From assembly GCA_029378245.1 (NCBI GenBank), contig JARKIF010000011.1, positions 1,550,001 to 1,614,000 on the forward strand: DNA of 64,000 nt, given 5' to 3'. Source of the DNA: Roridomyces roridus. Taxonomy: Eukaryota > Basidiomycota > Agaricomycetes > Agaricales > Mycenaceae. Below, piece after piece: positions 1-10,600 of the stretch; position 1 is the stretch's first letter; every line of letters starts with the position of its first letter. The position numbers were made by a program, and so were the translations under genes. Under the pieces are notes generated by a model. The model made no database searches and was not told the origin of the DNA. It was given only the letters and a program-made list of their open reading frames with translations.

Positions 1-330
1 GTAGCGGCTTGAACTCGGCCACCACGGCACCACCAACTCTGGTGAGATCTTGCATCCCTATTAGACTTGATGAGCCATATTTTGACTTTCAATCTTTCAA
101 AATCTTTGAACATTCGCTGCAAATCAGTGGCCTCAAAATGAATCAGTGGAACTTGCACAAACTTTCAAGATCTTGGGGGGAGGAAAATTCACAAGATCTT
201 GCAAGATGATGGTCAAATAATGCCAGGGCAAGTCGACAATCATCCAATATCTTCCAAGATCTTGAACAAACTGGAAGATCTTGCCAAATCTTGCAAGATC
301 TTCGAAGATGTCACGGAAATGATGGTGGTG
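1..330. repeat. Palindrome-rich CAAGATCTTG repeat block
   Basis: The palindrome CAAGATCTTG and half-sites such as AAGATCTTG or GATCTTGC recur many times between about 100 and 330. This resembles the subterminal repeat blocks seen at the ends of the CACTA-like element further right, so it may be the right end of another element extending off the left edge. I could not find a convincing terminus. No gene is evident. Confidence 0.5.
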
Positions 331-446
331 GCAACAAGAAAATACCTTTTGTCCACCAAGGGCCTTCATACCTGACAGCAGTCTAGGCTTACTGACAGAC
401 CTCGCTATGTTTTAAATTACTGACCTAGCCGTTCTTGCCGACAGGG

Positions 447-455
447 TATATAAAG
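447..455 (+). promoter_or_regulatory. TATA box of secreted-protein gene copy 1
   Basis: TATATAAAG lies about 60 bp upstream of the ATG at 510. The tandem paralogue has a TATAAAA at the same relative distance, which supports both as core promoters. Confidence 0.6.
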
Positions 456-509
456 AGCGGGTGTTCCAGGCTACAGGTAAGTACGACTTCAAAACGCCAT
501 CATCCCCAC

Positions 510-792
510 ATGAAATTCTCCACCCAGGTCAGTTGGCAACTCTTGCTTCCCGCAAATTGTATTGAGTCCCCAACCTTCCACTCCAGTTCGTTATTATGCT
601 CCTCAGTGCAATTGCTGCAGCGAGCTCTATCCCGGCGCATTGCGATTCTGCCTGCGTTGCTGTTGACTGTGTGAGTGGTAATAGTCCAGGACCCTCGGAC
701 GGTGTGAATTCAATGTGATGTGTTAGGGAGACCGTCCTGTTACCAGTCGCGACTGCTTTGGCGACCCGTGCTCTTGTGGGGAGTTGCCTTAG
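510..792 (+). CDS. Small cysteine-rich secreted protein, copy 1
   Basis: Predicted exons are 510-527, 587-670 and 727-792, giving 55 residues. Introns are 59 and 56 bp, both phase 0. The N-terminus (MKFSTQFVIMLLSAIAAASS) is a clear signal peptide. The mature part has six cysteines in the pattern C-x3-C-x4-C-x9-C-x4-C-x-C and ends DCFGDPCSCGELP. The gene one step downstream has the same three-exon layout and the matching C-terminus DCFGNPCSCAND, so the model is supported by a paralogue although no single reading frame covers it. I do not recognise the family. Secretion is inferred from the signal peptide; an effector-like, antimicrobial or cell-wall role would be speculation. A TATA box lies about 60 bp upstream. 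Confidence 0.72.
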
Positions 793-997
793 AATACAAT
801 GTAGGGTCGCACATAGGCCCAAAATTGAATATGAAATAGCTGTGGATGTAATTAATCTAACCCTGCAGCGACAAAGACCAAGCCAACAATGGTCCCCGAT
901 CCCTCAGATATTTCGAGGAGCGAAACGCTGGCAAATTGTGTCTGACCACTACGAGTCACCGGGACTTTGCTTTGCTGGCAGGCGGGTTCGAAGACCG

Positions 998-1004
998 TAT
1001 AAAA
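998..1004 (+). promoter_or_regulatory. TATA box of secreted-protein gene copy 2
   Basis: TATAAAA about 55 bp upstream of the ATG at 1055, matching the position of the TATA element of the upstream paralogue. Confidence 0.6.
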
Positions 1005-1054
1005 GTTGGCCAGCACGTCGCTCCACTACCAAACCTAACCCTCTCCCAAATAAA

Positions 1055-1393
1055 ATGAGATTCACCGCGGCGGTGAGTTCAACTTCCTGCGTTGTCGCCG
1101 AAGAGCGGCTCAACCTTCTGAATTGCTCATCGCTCCCACCAGCTCGCAGTGGCAATTTCCCTCATCTCATTCTCCTCCGCAGCCCCCCGTCCCAATCCAA
1201 CTCCCCCCGTTCAACTTATAGCGCCTCGACAGACCATGACCCGATGTAACGCCATTTGCGTTCCGGTTGATTGTGTATGTGATTGATCCGACATCATCTA
1301 TTTCCGCTGATGGCCGACTTTCCGATATAGGGATGCCGGCCCGTGGCGAGTCGGGATTGTTTCGGCAACCCATGTTCGTGTGCGAATGATTGA
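1055..1393 (+). CDS. Small cysteine-rich secreted protein, copy 2
   Basis: Predicted exons are 1055-1072, 1143-1274 and 1331-1393, giving 70 residues. Introns are 70 and 56 bp, both phase 0, at the same places as in copy 1. The N-terminus begins MRFTAALAVAISLISFSSA, a signal peptide, followed by a Pro-rich linker absent from copy 1. The cysteine core RCNAICVPVDC corresponds to HCDSACVAVDC in copy 1, and the last exon reads GCRPVASRDCFGNPCSCAND, giving seven cysteines. The extra linker and divergence while keeping the cysteine frame suggest an older tandem duplication under constraint. The gene ends only 70 bp before the CACTA-like transposon. Function unknown. Confidence 0.72.
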
Positions 1394-1463
1394 TTGATTT
1401 TAGCGGGGCGATTCGCCGGCTTCTTCGAGCCTACTAGTAGCAACTGTGTTGAGTGAGAAACTG

Positions 1464-1760
1464 CACTGAGGACCACGGAATGAGTGAAATTCGCAGACAT
1501 TTTTCGCCTTGAAAGGACAAGAAATTCACCCGGTAACGCAGTGAAATTCACTCAAAACAAGGGAATTTCACAAGGAAAATCAGTGGTGAATGTTCACGTA
1601 CAAAACTCAGTTTTTCGCCATACCTGTTCACGCCAACTCTCGGTGAATTTCTCTTGCTTTCAACTGGATTAGCACTTGATATTCAGGAATAGATCACATT
1701 GAAAAGACTTGAATTTCACTCGAAGAATGTGGTGAAGATTACTTGTAATTGGGGTGAAAT
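1464..1760. repeat. Left subterminal repeat array of the CACTA-like element
   Basis: Many variants of GTGAAATTCAC and its halves (GAATTTCAC, GGTGAATT, AAATTCACC) in both orientations. In CACTA elements such arrays are binding sites for an element-encoded protein; that role here is inferred. Confidence 0.7.
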
Positions 1761-1953
1761 AATACAAAAAAGGGTTGTACTACACGGGCAGCACATCTGT
1801 GATTCAACGATCCTCCTCTGGCTCCGGGGTCAATTCAGGCAACGACTGTGCACGGGCTATGGTCCGATAAATCAAGAGTATATTAACATCAAACGTACGC
1901 ACGGGGAGGAGACCGGCGAGGCGAGGGTGGGGGCGACAAAGTGGGAGATTCCG

Positions 1954-2894
1954 CTAGCGTATGGTCAGAGTCGTGCGAGTAAGGAACGAGGAAGACGGAC
2001 CGGGAGCGAGAGGCCCGCGCCCACTGCATCCGGAATCCTCCTCGTCGTCGTCAGAGTTGTCAGTACCACGTTTGGATCGACGGGCCTCGCGCGCCCGAGC
2101 CCGGTAAGTGCCCGCCTTGCCCTTGCACTTCTTGTATGTCTTTTGTCCGGAGAAGGTTTCGTGGATGAGATATTCGGTGCCCCATTGGTTGCGGAAGCAG
2201 AGGAGCTCCGGGTGGGCGGCCTCAATCTAGAGCTAGAATGAGAAGCAGATACCATGCGGGATATCAGATGGGACTCACAGCATCGCGTATCTTGATAAGT
2301 CGGCGGTCGTCTTGCGCTTTCCATCCAATGCTCATGTCGAGCAGCCCGGCATCCATGAAGCGACGGACCTCGGCCTTGAAACGGTAAGATACAAAGAGAG
2401 TAAGCGGGTGGGCACGCACACGAAGGTCGTTCCATTTCTCGTCATTCTTGTCACCGGAAAGTTTGAGTTTGCGGCGGATGAAGTCGACGGTGACCTTGGT
2501 CATATTGCTGGGTTTGGGGATGGAGCCAACGGCGGGGCCTTTGGGACGAGCTGGTCGAGAGGCTGAGGCCTCCGCGGCGTTGCGTTCGCCCCGGGTGCGG
2601 GCGAGGGCAGCTGTGGATAAGAAGAGTCAGAGATGTCATAGAACAGAGAAAGAACCACGCACCGCGGAGTTGCCTCACTACATCTGTATCCCCTGGAAGC
2701 TCGAGAGTGAGGGCGTCCTCATTCTGGCGGTGTCTGAGAGCCTTCCGCTTGGCCTTTTGTCGTTTCTTGGTGAGGAGTATTTGGGCGGCCGTCGCTTTGG
2801 CACCGAGAGTGTGTTGAGCCCGAGCAGACACCTTGCGATGCCTACTGCTGGAAGGGCGAGGCGCATGTGTGTTTTCCTTGTCAGGACGGGGCAT
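1954..2894 (-). CDS. Transposon accessory protein, basic, unknown function
   Basis: Minus-strand exons 2894-2663, 2610-2279 and 2226-1954 join in frame to 278 residues. Both introns are 52 bp with GTGCGT/CAG and GTGAGT/TAG borders. The N-terminal exon is Arg/Lys/Gln-rich with a probable coiled or helical stretch. The centre begins MTKVTVDFIRRKLKLSG and contains a conserved-looking basic segment. The end is rich in Arg, Ser and Asp (SDDDEED). The gene lies wholly inside the CACTA-like element and diverges from the transposase, a layout typical of elements with a second, DNA-binding factor. By analogy it could bind the subterminal repeats, but I recognise no DNA-binding domain. Confidence 0.65.
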
Positions 2895-3213
2895 GGGCGA
2901 AAGAATGGAGAGGCATCGTCGCGGAGATGGGAGTTAAAGGCAAGGAGTGGAGCGACGTGACGTCTGTGACACGGATCAAATGACTTCATTCTGCTCCACA
3001 ACCACCACTCGCCGTCCTCGCCGCCCTTGCCAACCTCTGCCAACCTCCTCGCCTAGCTTGGTATCTGACGCCGCCCCACCATACGCAACAATTGCGCAAC
3101 ATGTTGTCATAAATCCGACCAGCTCCAGCCAAGTAGATCGCGTGTAACGTCGAGTAGAATGACAAGTCTGTCTCTCCCATTTTTTCTGCTTTTCTCTTCG
3201 TACATTCTACCAT

Positions 3214-6200
3214 ATGGCTCGCAATGAACGACTCTGTGCTTGCGGCTGCGGCGAAAACGTCACCATGGCTCGCCAACGGAGGCATCTCAGCCACAACACG
3301 AAGAAATCAGTGCTCGTGGCTCAGCAGCATAGCTACTCTGAGCAACGCCGCCGCCTTTTGAGGCTCGAGGTACTAGCCTTGGATGGGCCGGGCTCGGGCT
3401 CATCCACATCTCCTGCTGCCGCCACGCCTCCCTCTGAACCTCCCGCTGACAACGAGCCCATGCCAATGGAGGTTGTTGTGCCGACTGAGAATGTCGAGCT
3501 GATGGACGTCGACAATGACTCGGAGTGGCATGGAACGAGCTCCGAGCCTAATTTCAACGCCGGTTTGGACTCGGATTCGGACTCGGACTCGGATGGGGAT
3601 GGAGACCCGTTTGAAGGGAGGCCGGACGAGATCTTTTGGGAGGATTCAGATGAGGAGGAGGAGACTGCGCTCGGTGATGATTTCCAGGCTGCTCCGTGGC
3701 TTCAGGGTCTCTCTGCCGAGGAACGGCTGTCGGAGGTGTTCAACGTGGATGCTGCTATGCGAGGTACGGCGCCGCAATCTCTCTCTCAATCGTCGTTTAC
3801 TCAGATTCTCTCAGGTCATAAACTTAGTGTTGACGAAATGAAAGCCATCCGCGCACATAATTACAAGGTTGACACAGATCTCGGTGCACGCGCGTACGAC
3901 AAGCTCGGTCGAGCTTTCCCCGAGCTCGCCGACCTCCCCTCCCGCCAACGTCTCCGATCCCAGATCACCTTCCTCTCCGGCGTCACTCCAGTCAAGTATG
4001 ACTGCTGCAAAAATTCGTGCTGCTGCTTCACAGACGGATATGCCGAGCTCAATGCTTGTCCGTACTGTGGCGAAGCGCGTCATGATGCAGCCGGTCGACC
4101 CAAAAACACCTTTCATTATCTCCCTCTCATTCCGCGGCTCGCAAACCTCTTCCACGACCCCAAGATGGCTGACAAGCTTGACTACCGCGCCAATTACGTG
4201 CACAACGAGGACAAGACGGCCGACATATTTGACGGCGAACACTACCAACGGCTTCGGCGGACGAAGGTCACCATCGAGGACGAGACCCTCCCCCACAAAT
4301 TTTTCTCGTCCCCCACCGATCTCGCACTTGGCGCATCCACTGATGGATTTGGGCCTTTCAAGCGTCGCAAAAAGACGTGTTGGCCCATCATCGTCATCCT
4401 ATACAACCTCCCTCCCGAGATTCGGACGTGGCTCATCTACCTCCTCTGCCTGGGTGTCATCCCGGGACCTAAGGCACCAAAGGATATGGATTCGTTCTGG
4501 TTCCCGTTTGTAGAGGAACTTCTTCGCCTCATGCGTGGTGTGTCGGCCTTCGATCGGCGTAACATGCGACAATTCACTCTCCGTGCCTACCTCATTGCTC
4601 TCTTCGGAGATATGCCAGCCGTCGCAAAGCTGATGCGGATGAAGGGTCACTCCGGTCTCAACCCCTGCCGTGCATGTCGTATCCTGTCCATCTCCGACAG
4701 CACTCACCCCACCTCAAATGCCCACTACACCCCTCTTCATCGTGAGCACGGCGAGTCCTATGACCCGTTAAATCTGCCGCTCCGTTCGCACGAGCAATTC
4801 ATTCGGCACGCTGTTGCTGTTGATGACTCGCCGACTGATGCAGAGCACGATCGGCGTGCCAAACGCTATGGTATCAACGGTGTCCCGCTCCTCGCCAAAC
4901 TCTCCAGTCTATCTTTCCCCCACTCATTCCCGCACGACTTGATGCACCTCGTCGAGAACATCATTCCTATGCTACTGAATCATTGGACAGGAAAATTCAA
5001 GGATCTCAATGTGGGATCTGAGGATTACGAGCTCCTACCTTCCGTCGCTGATGCCATTGGCAAAGCCTGCACACAGTCGGGGTCTACCATCCCCTCTGCC
5101 TTCGGCGCACGCGTTCCCGACATCATGAACGACCGCTACCAATGCACCGCGGAGACATGGTTTCTGTTTACAACGCTGCTCGCCCCCGCTGTGCTGTTCA
5201 ACCGTTTTGCATGCAGGCGTTATTACGACCACTTCATCGAACTGGTGACGCTGATCATCAAATGCTTGCGATTCGAGCTGGAGTCTGGGGAGATAAGTGT
5301 GATCAAGGAGGGTTTTGCAGCATGGGTGCAGAAGTACGAGCAGTGAGTGTCTTTTTATCATGTTTTGCGCGTGCTGAGACAGCTTAGGTTTTATTTTCAA
5401 TACAAGGAGTCGCGTTTGAGTGCTTGTACCCTGCCCGTTCATGCCCTCCTGCACGTTGCCGACGATATTCGCCAAATCGGGCCTATGTGGTGCTTCTGGG
5501 CGTTTGTGATGGAGCGCTTCTGCGGCTCCCTCGTACCGGCAGTCAAGAGCCGGAAGCATCCTTTTGCCAGTCTTGCTCATCGCATACGGGATGTGGCTCA
5601 ACTCAGCCAGATCAAATTGTTGTATGGTCTGTCGGCTGAACTGGATCTGAGTCCGCAGAAGGAAATGGAGGACACCGGTTCTGCGTTCGATGATTGTGCG
5701 TCATGACTTATTTTCAAATCTCGATCCCTCCTTCATCGGCACACTCCTTAGATCCCGACGTTCGCATGGTCCATCCGCACCGAACACTCGCTGTCGACAG
5801 CCCGTTACGCAACAAGATTGCAGCCTACCTCGCGACTAATTATGAGTTGACCCAGCGCCAGGCCCTCACATATCTTCCAGAGTTGCTCTCTCTGTGGGGT
5901 AAGTTCAAACGTCTTGGCGGTGGTGATCTGGTCCATGCTTGGGACATGGTTGCGTCGTATCACAACTCACCTGACTCAGTTCGTGATGCGACCTTTGTCA
6001 AGGTATGGCCTTGCACTTGCTTTGCTCATAAACTCACCGGCATTCAGTTCACTCTCGAGGTTGATGAGAACGAACGGTTTCCAAACTTACCGGTAGTCTT
6101 GCGCAAGCAACCCTTCTTTGGCCAGGTGCGCAAGTTCATTGCGCTCACCGTGCCGCCCGAATTCCCAGCGCGGCGGGATGCGGAGGACGAAGAATGTGCC

Positions 6201-6467
6201 GACTCTGCAAGAGAGCGAACCATTCTTCTTGCCGCCGTCGCGGATGCAAAATTAACGCGCCAACTTCCCACTGGAGTTGGCTGCTTCGATGCCAAGTCTA
6301 CCGATCTCGGAGCACCCTCACAGGTCATTGATATCACCAGTATTGATTGTCTCGCGGGACGCATCCCGGTCGACGTAGCGAGGAAGCGATGGGCGTGTCT
6401 TCTGCGGCCCGAGGTTGCTGCTAAATTCAATATCACGGATGCGGGCGGCGATGCTGATGGTTTGTAG
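3214..6467 (+). CDS. tnp2-type CACTA transposase
   Basis: Exons 3214-5342, 5388-5695 and 5752-6467 give about 1,050 residues. A further in-frame 45-bp stretch at 6004-6048 has GT-AG borders and may be a fourth intron. The N-terminus has a small Cys-rich motif (LCACGCGENV) seen in agaricomycete tnp2 proteins, then an acidic low-complexity region. The core carries family signatures including CPYCGEARHD, a segment with STDGFGPFK, the hydrophobic stretch around 4380-4460, and KGHSGLNPCRAC. This corresponds to the Transposase family tnp2 domain of En/Spm elements, which catalyses cut-and-paste transposition. No stop codon or frameshift interrupts it, so it may encode a full-length protein. The C-terminal part (about 5752 on) is less conserved. 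Confidence 0.88.
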
Positions 6468-6479
6468 TTTAAAATTCAG

Positions 6480-6681
6480 TTAATATACATATGCTGGGTA
6501 GCTTTTTAATATTCAGCAAACTTCACTCAGAAGCAATCGTGAAATCTCATTTCACCTGAAAATGAGGTGAACTTGGAATTTCACGGTATTCCGTGAAATT
6601 TTGGATTCACCCGAAAAAACGGTGAAATGCGAAGTTCACTGGGGATCAATGTGAAAATCACGGCTTCCGTTTTTCACAGTG
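6480..6681. repeat. Right subterminal repeat array of the CACTA-like element
   Basis: Dense GTGAAATTTCAC-like motifs (GAATTTCACGG, CCGTGAAATT, GGTGAAATG) immediately after the transposase stop codon, mirroring the left end. Confidence 0.7.
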
Positions 6682-6895
6682 CTGAGTGCCATTTTTTTTA
6701 AAAAAATTCAGGGACACCGTCCCCACCGTTCTCGTATACACTCACACCGTCCAGTCACTTCCAACGATTGTTTCGGGCATCCTTGCTCTTGCTCAAACCT
6801 GAAGCAGATTTCCTAGGTTGGCCTGTTATCCATTGATATGGAGACCATCGACGCCGGCGCCGTGTGAGTTGTAACAGTGTTTACATAAACACGGC

Positions 6896-7376
6896 GTTTT
6901 GGTCAAGGGGCACCAAAGATAAGAAATTTCCTATTATAGGAGGGGAGGGGGGGTCCCTCCAAGGGCTGAAAAAAAAGTTTTGTACCAAATTTCCGCAGAC
7001 ACTGGAAAGGCTCTGTTTGCATAGTAGGCCACTGAATAGAGCCCCAGTGAACTTTCTCAATTTTTTCGGTACATGGTCCCGACTTGGTCACGTGTCCGAT
7101 TAGTCACGTACTCTGGTCACATGCAGACCTTCGTCAACTCAGAATTTCGACGGAAAATCCCGATCTTGGGCTCCAGAGCTGATAGAATGGACTGGAAGCC
7201 CTTGGGAGGCATGTACAGGCAGCAGGGGGGGCAAAATACCCAAAATAATGTCATTTGATGCGTCCCAAAAAGGAAATTTCCTTTTATAGAGGGGGGGAGG
7301 GTCTGCCGATTTGGCTGAAAAAAGAAATTTGAGGTGATGTGCTGATCTCTTATCTTTGGTGCCCCTTGGTTTTGGT
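6896..7376. mobile_element. hAT-like MITE with 8-bp target duplication
   Basis: A perfect 20-bp terminal inverted repeat, CAAGGGGCACCAAAGATAAG, lies at 6904-6923 with its complement at 7349-7368. Immediately outside is the direct repeat GTTTTGGT (6896-6903 and 7369-7376). An 8-bp duplication and CA-starting ends fit the hAT superfamily. The 465-bp interior holds a second pair of related G-rich segments near 6940 and 7290 but no coding sequence, so it is non-autonomous. Confidence 0.85.
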
Positions 7377-7629
7377 TTGGTTTTGGTCTCAAATCGAGGT
7401 CGCATCAGGATGGGTTGGCGGCCAGTCAGGGAGAAGACTGGGGAAGACCGTGTCGCAGACACTAAGATATTGGCCAGAGAATCTGAACGATGTCCAAGGC
7501 CGCCGGGATGCACCGTCATGCCCGGGGTCGGGGACGAGATTTAGCGCTTAGCCCGGATCACCGCTAGCGCTGATACGGATAACTATCGCACAGCTCCCTT
7601 GCAGCTTCCTCCTTTCCTCGCCACGTACC

Positions 7630-10600
7630 ATGGCCTCCGCGTACGCTCTCCTGGGTACTGGCCGTGTATTTTCGTTGATTACCACGTCGTTGACGAAGCT
7701 CCCTAGTACATTCCGTGGAAGGCGTCCCCCGGCAGCCAAGCGGGCCCTTCGGCCGACGGAAAGGCTCATCGAATGTCTACGTGTCCATCCACCAGGACGG
7801 CGTGGAGGCGCATCGAACGCCAAAGAAACGCGATCCAGATGCGGCGTGGGATGCGATCTACACTCTGTGAGCTCGCAATCCGTGAGATTACGGGAGCACT
7901 GACCGATGACCTGCACCAGCTCTGCGAAGTCTCAATCCACGAAGATATCTTTCCGCCTGATGCGCAAATCCTTTCTCCCCGGTGCCGATTCTTGTCTGGG
8001 CACTGCCGATACGGATTTCGGTTCCTTGCTGGCGATGTGCCCTCCGGAAGAAGAATCGACATGCACGTACATTTATCCGTTTTTCGTCGCACGAAACTAA
8101 GTGCGCTGAAGATGCGAGGTTGGAGCTGAATACCCCATCTGGGCAACCCCAGCCCGTCGTTCTATCTGTGCGTCTCATGCATCAGGTCGATGCCAGTCAG
8201 AAAGCCGTCGATCTCGCGAAGGTTTCATCCAAACGCCTCGAATCTTCCTTGAGCTCGCTCACCGCAAAGCTCGACATGCTTCTTAGTCTGGGTGATACGA
8301 TCTCCGAGGTGATTTAATCCGATATCCTGCATCTCTCTGCTGAGAATCCTCTCAGATCCATCCCTACGTCAGTATTTCGTGGAAGGTTCTCACCGCTGTT
8401 TATCAGGCGAGTCATCCTGCTTGCATTATACGAACGACCTAATCGGCTGTGCAGGTAGTGAAAAGACAGGCCGACGCCGACGAGAAGCTGTTAAAGCTGG
8501 TTGACACCATGGTTGATGTATACTCGATCGTCCAGGACACCGACTTCCTCGGAGACAAGCTCAAGAGTTTCGAGAAGACGGCGGTCTCGATTGCGAAGCA
8601 GACGGTGGAATGCGCATACTTCATCCAGGAGTATACGGCATGTGGTTTTGGAGGTGGGTGTACTCCTTCCACACGGACACTGAAAATAGAGAGGTTGCGC
8701 AGAAGCCATACGAGCCACGTGATGGCTTTTTGGCCGTGCGCGTCATATGGCTCCACTCTGCTAAACTTGGCTCGTGGAGCCATTGAATGGCTTTTGCTCC
8801 CTAAATTAGCCATATGACGCGCACGTCAAAAAAGCCATCCGGTGGCTCTGCGCAAGCAGGGTAATGTATGGGTTTTAGGCCGGACGTTTCGCACCATTTG
8901 GTCCGAGGCTGACAAGCAGATCGACGAGCTGATCGAGACATTAGTCAATCTGAAGAACTCCTTTGAGGGCCGCATGGCGGTTCAATCCTTGTTCCTCTCT
9001 ACAAAGATGTTGCTGAGGATCGAGAATTTAGGTGCGTTCAGGTATTTCTCGAGTTCACTTCCTGCTCATGCGTCAAGACAGACCAATCTCATTATTTGAA
9101 GAAACTGAATCCAGTCGACATGAATGCCAGCAGCCGCATACTATGCTTGCCCGGGACGCGAGGTGCCATATTGGACGACATCCGGCAATGGGCGTCCATC
9201 CCCAGTGCTGATTCCAGCAGCCTCTTCTGGTTGTCTGGCGTCGCCGGCTCTGGTAAGAGCACCATTGCGACCACAGTGGCAGAATCCTTCCGAGGCCTTG
9301 AGCGCCTAGGAGCCTTCCTGTTCTTCGACAGGAACCATCAAGTCCAGAGTCACCCCGATGGTGTCATTCGCACACTCGCGTACTGGCTAGCACAGATAAA
9401 CCCGCACATCGCCGGCGCGATCTCCGCCGCCATTCAACGAGACCCGGCCATCGTGAATGCGCCGATCCGGACACAGTTCCAGTTGCTACTCCTGGAGCCA
9501 CTGCAGTCTGTCGAGAGCCGAATCGAGGGACCCATCATCGTCATATTGGACGCTTTGGATGAATGTGGGGATCCAGCATCTCGTGCTGGCCTTCTATTTG
9601 TTGTCTCCACCGAACTTCCACGTCTGCCCAAGAATTTCCGGTTCTTCATCACCAGTCGCGCGGAAAAGGACATTAGCGATCATCTGCAGCACACTTCCAC
9701 CCGCATGCAGCTCCACGTTTCCTCCGCCACGCCTGATATCACCCGGTTCATCACCCACCAGATGGAGTCGATTCGAACTCGTGAATCCGACGAATTGTCA
9801 CCAACTTGGCCTGGCGCACAAAATATGGAGCGCTTAGTCGAGCTCTCCGGTGGGCTCTTCATCTGGGCCTCGACCGCTACTGCGTTCATAGCCGAGTATG
9901 ACCCCGACGCACGCCTCCAGACTATCCTCACCCACCATTTCGTCCCCGGTGCCAAACTGGATGGTTTGTATTCTGTAGCGCTGAGGAGCTCTGGACCATG
10001 GGAATCTGACGCTCAATTTGCGGCGGACGCGCGTGCGGTCCTGGCGTGTGTGGTACTCGGGAAAGTGCCCATGAGCGACCAAACGATGGATGCCATTATC
10101 TCTCCAGGCCGCCGCTGTGCAGCGAGGGTGTTAAAGCACCTGCGCTGCGTCGTGCAGTGGAGTGGCTCTGGATCGGAGGCGCGGACAATACACCTTTCGT
10201 TTGCCGACTACCTCACCGATTCGATTCGTTCCGGAGGAGAACCGTGGGCGATTGATGGCTCGGTGCAACAAGCTGCCGTGTCGTTGGGTTGTTTGTGGGC
10301 GCTCAATCGTGAACTCAAGTTCAATATCTCGGTCTTGAAGACTCGCATTTCCTGAATGCCGAGGTGCCCAACCTCGCTGATCGAATAGGCAGTTGTGTTT
10401 CAACTCAGCTGCGGTATGCGAGTTGTTTTTGGGCCCACCACTTGCAGGAGGCGCCATTCAACGATACCTTGCTGGACCAGCTGCAGATTCTTTTCAACAA
10501 CAATTTTCTGTATTGGCTCGAAGTATTGAGCCTCGTAGGACAAGTTTCCACTGCCTCTGAAGCACTCCGGGTGGCCGCTAAATATACACAGGTATGTGCT

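Larger units (their letters stand above)
1464..6681 (+). mobile_element. Complete CACTA-like (CMC/EnSpm) DNA transposon
   Basis: The element starts with CACTG at 1464 and ends with CAGTG at 6681. The two ends share an imperfect inverted repeat: over the first 29 bases about 20 match, with blocks CACTG, CGGAA and GTGA aligned at identical spacing. It is flanked by the 3-bp direct repeat CTG at 1461-1463 and 6682-6684, the target-site length expected for CACTA elements. Both ends carry many copies of a GTGAAATTCAC-like palindrome. Inside are a tnp2-type transposase on the plus strand and a second spliced gene on the minus strand. All structural parts of an autonomous copy are present. Confidence 0.85.

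Noticed and set aside
7700..7770. A suspected frameshift in the C2 domain of the NLR-like gene
   Set aside because: Placing a 52-bp intron at 7655-7706 yields an uninterrupted C2-like sequence, so no lesion is needed.
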